Assembly: GCF_017809215.1 (NCBI RefSeq)
Contig: NZ_CP065424.1
Location: forward strand, 2,822,001-2,886,000
Reading direction: 5' to 3'
DNA length: 64,000 nt
Source of the DNA: Heyndrickxia oleronia
Lineage (GTDB): Bacteria; Bacillota; Bacilli; Bacillales; Bacillaceae_C
Both the position numbers and the translations under genes were made by a program. The notes beneath the pieces are model-generated. The model did no database searches. It was not told the DNA's origin and worked only from the letters and a program-made list of their open reading frames with translations. Positions 61,164 through 64,000 of this stretch are shown in pieces. Within the stretch, counting starts at the first letter, position 1. The number at the start of each line of letters is the position of its first letter.

Positions 61164-61637
61164 TCAAATTAAATGTTTAACAAATAAAACTCTATCTTGA
61201 CTTGGTCCATCATAATTTGATATGACCGGAACTCCATCGATTATTTTATCACCGTCTTCCATTTCAAATCCCATCTTTGTATGATAGGCAATTGAGACTT
61301 TGTTTATTGGAGAAGTAACACAACGTACTATATTTCGATCGTATTGTTTAACCTTATTGAAAAATTGAACATAAAGGAGTTTTCCAATATTCTTTTTTCG
61401 CCAATGAGGGTGCACACCTACAAAGTGTATATAAGATTCTTTTGGATGCGATTGCGATAAAAATCCAATAAGAAACCCAATAATCCTTCCATCCTCTTCT
61501 GCAATAAAACTTGTTTGTTTAAAATGGTCAAAAAATAGTTTTGGCAACATATCTGACATGTTTCTACCACCCCACCATTCATTAATTAATGGCGATATTA
61601 TATAGTAGTCCGAACTCTCCACTGAACGGATATTCAT
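61164..61637 (-). CDS. GNAT family N-acetyltransferase
   Basis: 157 residues from ATG at 61635-61637 after GGAGGGGGAAAG; the longer frame is rejected. MNIRSVESSDYYIISPLINEWWGGRNMSDMLPKLFFDHF, FIAEEDGRIIGFLIGFLSQSH, YIHFVGVHPHWRKKNIGKLLY (RKKNIG loop), VTSPINKVSIAYHTKMGF. Typical of the GNAT group near phosphinothricin/AAC-type enzymes. Substrate unknown. Confidence 0.85.
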   Translation of the reverse strand: MNIRSVESSDYYIISPLINEWWGGRNMSDMLPKLFFDHFKQTSFIAEEDGRIIGFLIGFLSQSHPKESYIHFVGVHPHWRKKNIGKLLYVQFFNKVKQYDRNIVRCVTSPINKVSIAYHTKMGFEMEDGDKIIDGVPVISNYDGPSQDRVLFVKHLI

Positions 61638-61847
61638 CTTTCCCCCTCCAATTAAAATGGATATTTTTATAATTAATAGTTTCTTATCATTATCGTATCG
61701 TATGTTTCTATTAGGCTCAATCTCTAGCAATATTTTTTATATTCGCTCAACTATTCAATATTTCTATATTTTAAGTTGTAACTCGCATGGTACCTATTTT
61801 CTTCAAACATGTATCATATACCTCAATACGTTAATTATTTGACCGAT

Positions 61848-61995
61848 TTAGTATAGTTTTATTCTATTGTAGGTTTAGCGTGCTTACGAGGTTTACAACT
61901 CCTTTCCTCAATGAATTGAAAGTAGAAACCGGTTTCAAACGATATTTACAAATTAAAACTTAACTTAAATAGCAACAAAGTTTGAGAAAAGAGCC
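61848..61995. repeat. Degraded copy of the MITE-like family
   Basis: The right half (about 61911-61995) aligns to the right half of 48580-48768 and ends AACAAAGTTTGAGAAAAGAGCC-like; the left part is diverged (TAGTATAGTTTT...). A possible duplication TATTTTAA is at 61996-62003 and 61767-61774, but the latter may be chance. Confidence 0.45.
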
Positions 61996-62014
61996 TATTT
62001 TAATCATAATAAAA

Positions 62015-62032
62015 AGCACCCCTTAGGATGCT
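62015..62032 (-). terminator. Terminator of the small gene at 62057-62257
   Basis: AGCACCC (62015-62021) pairs with GGATGCT (62026-62032) using a G-U on the transcribed strand; read leftward followed by TTTTTATTATG. Confidence 0.65.
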
Positions 62033-62056
62033 CTTCTGCCTTTTTTCAATTATTAC

Positions 62057-62257
62057 TTATTTTCTAGGCAAGGTTACGATTGAGATGGTCTTAGGTCTTT
62101 TTCGTTTAAAAATGTTCAAAAAAGGTCTCTTTAATGTTTTATTCCAATTAAGTATATATTTCATTAAAAGGATAAACAAATAAGGCAAAAAAAAGAAAAT
62201 GATTAATGAGGTTTGCCAGATATTAACCTTGTTTGATTTGTAAATTTTAGATTTCAA
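62057..62257 (-). CDS. Small basic membrane protein, unknown
   Basis: 66 residues from TTG at 62255-62257 after AAAGGGGAAG. One central span (about 13-34: WQTSLIIFFFLPYLFILLM) with basic flanks and a Lys/Arg-rich tail (FKRKRPKTISIVTLPRK). The ribosome site and terminator support it. Not recognised. Confidence 0.55.
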   Translation of the reverse strand: MKSKIYKSNKVNIWQTSLIIFFFLPYLFILLMKYILNWNKTLKRPFLNIFKRKRPKTISIVTLPRK

Positions 62258-62775
62258 TTAACACTTCCCCTTTCAGACTACATGTTATGTAAACAAATAA
62301 TGTTGGTACATTACATTTATCTTAAGGCAAATGCACATTAAAAAAGAAGGCTATTTTCGTATAGTTTGTTGCTTTTGTAAAGCAACACTGCCGGCGTTTA
62401 CACCCATTAGAAAATTAGCTCTTTTCTAGTGAATTGAAAGGTGTAGCAATCTTCATCCGATAATTATTAGTTAAAGCTTTACTTAACTAACAACAATGTT
62501 AAAAAAGTGCCAAAAAGAAAAAGCATTCACTATCTATCGAATGCTATTAAATATCCAGTTCCACAAGGTTTTTTGAAAAAAATTGCCTACATGTAGATCA
62601 ATCCTCATTTATATATTTCTTAAAATTCGAGGCTGATTTTATCTAAATAATAATTTAGGAACTATTCGACTAAAATCTAAATATTCTTTATTTTTTCGTT
62701 CTTTTTTGCAAATCCTTCACTACCTTTATAATGAACTTCGAGGAATCTTCCCCGCATGAAAGGGGGAATACGAGG
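62258..62775. other. Intergenic region mostly occupied by the MITE-like element
   Basis: 62349-62511 is the element copy; the remainder (62258-62348, 62512-62775) has no gene. Confidence 0.6.
62349..62511. mobile_element. MITE-like element, 163 bp, with 8-bp target duplication
   Basis: Left end GGCTATTTTCGTATAGTTTG matches 48580, right end ...GTTAAAAAAGTGCC is diverged. Exact 8-bp direct repeats AAAAAGAA flank it at 62341-62348 and 62512-62519. No coding capacity. Confidence 0.75.
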
Positions 62776-62940
62776 GTGAAGACTAGTGAACATATCAAAG
62801 AATTTTCAGATATTGTCGTTCTTAACATGTATAGAAGTATTCTTAGATATCGCGCATCCAGTAAAAATACTAATCACCAAGAAACAGAAACTCTATTAAT
62901 GATACTTGAATCAGAAGTTTACAGTCGTGATTTGATTTAG
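62776..62940 (+). CDS. Small protein, 54 residues, unknown
   Basis: GTG at 62776 follows AAAGGGGGAA at good spacing; the ATG-started frame from 62731 would include that site inside. Sequence VKTSEHIKEFSDIVVLNMYRS...TLLMILESEVYSRDLI is helical and soluble. A terminator follows 35 bases later. No family recognised. Confidence 0.5.
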   Translation: MKTSEHIKEFSDIVVLNMYRSILRYRASSKNTNHQETETLLMILESEVYSRDLI

Positions 62941-62974
62941 TATTAATAAAGATGTAATGCAATTAGATTGATAT

Positions 62975-63012
62975 AAAGGGGAAGGTTCTTCGCTAACATC
63001 TCCCCTTTTAAA
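62975..63012 (+). terminator. Terminator after the small protein gene
   Basis: AAAGGGGA (62975-62982) pairs with TCCCCTTT (63001-63008) around an 18-nt loop, then AAAAA/T tract. Confidence 0.6.
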
Positions 63013-63164
63013 AAAATATTCATATTAATTATCATCATGCACTAAGAAGCGATAACATGATTCCCATTACGTTATTCCCTTAAATTACTTCTAGCCATCA
63101 TACTTTAACTGCAGTTATCGATGAGTCTAAATATTACTTTTAGCAAGACAATAATCCATAGAAT

Positions 63165-63192
63165 TAGCCGCCAATTTTGAACTTGGCGGCTA
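63165..63192 (-). terminator. Hairpin beyond the ABC-F gene
   Basis: Perfect 10-bp stem TAGCCGCCAA/TTGGCGGCTA with an 8-nt loop, read leftward only 9 bases past the stop at 63202. The U tract is short. Confidence 0.65.
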
Positions 63193-63201
63193 GCTTTTAA
63201 A

Positions 63202-64000
63202 TTACATTAATTTCAACTTTTTCCCGATAATATGATAGTTTACATCGGCAACATGATTGATGAAGGTTTGATCATGGGATACGAATAAAATTGTACCTTC
63301 ATAAACAGATATAAAGCGTTCCAATGCATTGATTGTATGAATATCTAAAAAATTGGTAGGTTCATCTAAGTCTAAAATATTATATTCTCCTAAAAACAAT
63401 TGGCATAGTTGTAGACGTATGGCTTCCCCACCGCTTAAAGACATCACACTTTTTCGTAAATCTGTACCACTGAATTGCATAGCATGCAAAACACTTCTCA
63501 AAAATCCTTCATCATATTCAGAACGATTCTTCAAAAATTGCAGCACATTTTCATCCATTACAAAACGATAGCTCATTTGCTTAAAAAAACCAATTTTTGC
63601 TTTCGGTGAAATAGTTATTCCATCACCATGATTTACAATATATTGAAGCAACGTACTTTTTCCACTGCCATTATCACCACTAATTGCAATATTCTTACCA
63701 AGGGGAAGTTGAAAACTCACCTCTTCCAATAGCACTTTATTTTTCACTTGAAGTGTAATTCGATCTGCCATAATTGGAAATTTATTTTGCAATGCTAATT
63801 GTTGAGACTGTCGAAAAAATATCTGCCTTTCTTCATGTACTTCCTCAATTTCTTGGAGCTTGTTCATTCTCTGTTCAATAGCTTTTGCAGCGCGTTGAAC
63901 AGCTTTTTGTCTTGTTCCTATTGATTTCGTCATAAACATCTTATTCGGTTTAGCATTTACTTCTTTTTTGGACATACTGCCTGCTTGAGCAATTTTTTCT
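63202..64000 (-). CDS. ABC-F family ATPase, C-terminal part (gene runs off the window)
   Basis: The frame is open through the right edge; an ATG at 63973-63975 is internal because coding-like residues (KIAQAGS) precede it. The segment begins with the linker region (KKEVNAKPNKMFMTKSIGTRQKAVQRAAKAIEQRM), as in VmlR/Vga/Msr-type proteins, and then a complete second ATPase domain: Walker A GDNGSGKST, signature LSGGEAIRLQL, Walker B YNILDLDEPTNFLD with the D-loop, and switch His SHD. ABC-F proteins of this type protect the ribosome from lincosamide, streptogramin and pleuromutilin drugs; the exact specificity needs the N-terminal half. Confidence 0.85.
   Translation of the reverse strand, partial: EKIAQAGSMSKKEVNAKPNKMFMTKSIGTRQKAVQRAAKAIEQRMNKLQEIEEVHEERQIFFRQSQQLALQNKFPIMADRITLQVKNKVLLEEVSFQLPLGKNIAISGDNGSGKSTLLQYIVNHGDGITISPKAKIGFFKQMSYRFVMDENVLQFLKNRSEYDEGFLRSVLHAMQFSGTDLRKSVMSLSGGEAIRLQLCQLFLGEYNILDLDEPTNFLDIHTINALERFISVYEGTILFVSHDQTFINHVADVNYHIIGKKLKLM

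Noticed and set aside
61767..62003. 8-bp duplication TATTTTAA around the degraded element
   Set aside because: The left end of the element does not match at that position, and the 8-mer is AT-rich enough for a chance repeat.
1..64000. Prophage, ICE, tRNA or rRNA genes
   Set aside because: No integrase, capsid, conjugation or terminase genes and no rRNA or tRNA sequences were recognised.

Overview
The window looks like chromosomal DNA from a low-GC, endospore-former-type Bacillota, most likely a Bacillaceae or Planococcaceae member. Evidence is the AT-rich composition, strong AGGAGG-type ribosome sites with frequent TTG and GTG starts, a YfmQ homologue, a YfiT/BstA-type bacillithiol transferase, a CtaG-type oxidase assembly protein, a CD3324-family protein and DUF3231. 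No rRNA, tRNA, CRISPR array, prophage or complete transposase was seen. The content is accessory: about nine stand-alone GNAT acetyltransferases, four DinB-fold proteins, three VOC proteins, three SAM methyltransferases, two isochorismatase-like hydrolases, two MocR regulators, and several regulator-plus-target cassettes.

Layout. 1-9 kb: end of an unknown gene, a degenerate 52-bp repeat element, a CD3324-family gene behind a structured leader, GNATs, a NUDIX enzyme, an ALDH4A1-type P5C dehydrogenase, a cupin, a DUF421 protein and an isochorismatase-like hydrolase. 9.8-16 kb: ProP-like transporter, a lipoprotein, a GyrI-like pair divergent from a frameshifted WYL regulator, and a YdeI-like protein. 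17-21 kb: a LysR-divergent operon of acetoacetate decarboxylase, a 3-hydroxyacyl-CoA-dehydrogenase-like enzyme and a ketopantoate-reductase-like enzyme. 21-28 kb: BstA, a methyltransferase, an Rrf2 regulator and a TrxB-like oxidoreductase sharing a 20-bp palindrome, a frameshifted hydrolase, CtaG/DUF2243 and a manganese catalase. 28-41 kb: mostly single genes read leftward, including a VOC-DinB fusion, a MarR-DUF3147 operon, an atypical kinase and an APH-like protein lacking the catalytic Asp. 41-48 kb: MocR/EamA divergon, DUF3231, a 12 x 52-bp array and an MFS-TIM-barrel operon. 49-56 kb: beta-helix protein and a DJ-1/membrane operon divergent from a two-component system. 56-64 kb: a decayed SDR gene, YciI-GNAT, a second MocR, YfmQ, small proteins and the C-terminal half of an ABC-F protein.

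Most noteworthy non-coding content is a family of short mobile-looking elements. Three copies (25863-25886, 48580-48768, 62349-62511) have GGCT...AGCC-type ends and exact 8-bp flanking duplications. Two larger relatives (451-735 and 45477-46242) carry tandem 52-bp hairpin units. Several dyads and direct repeats lie between regulators and their likely targets and give testable operator assignments. All functional names rest on motif recognition by eye; no database search was run.
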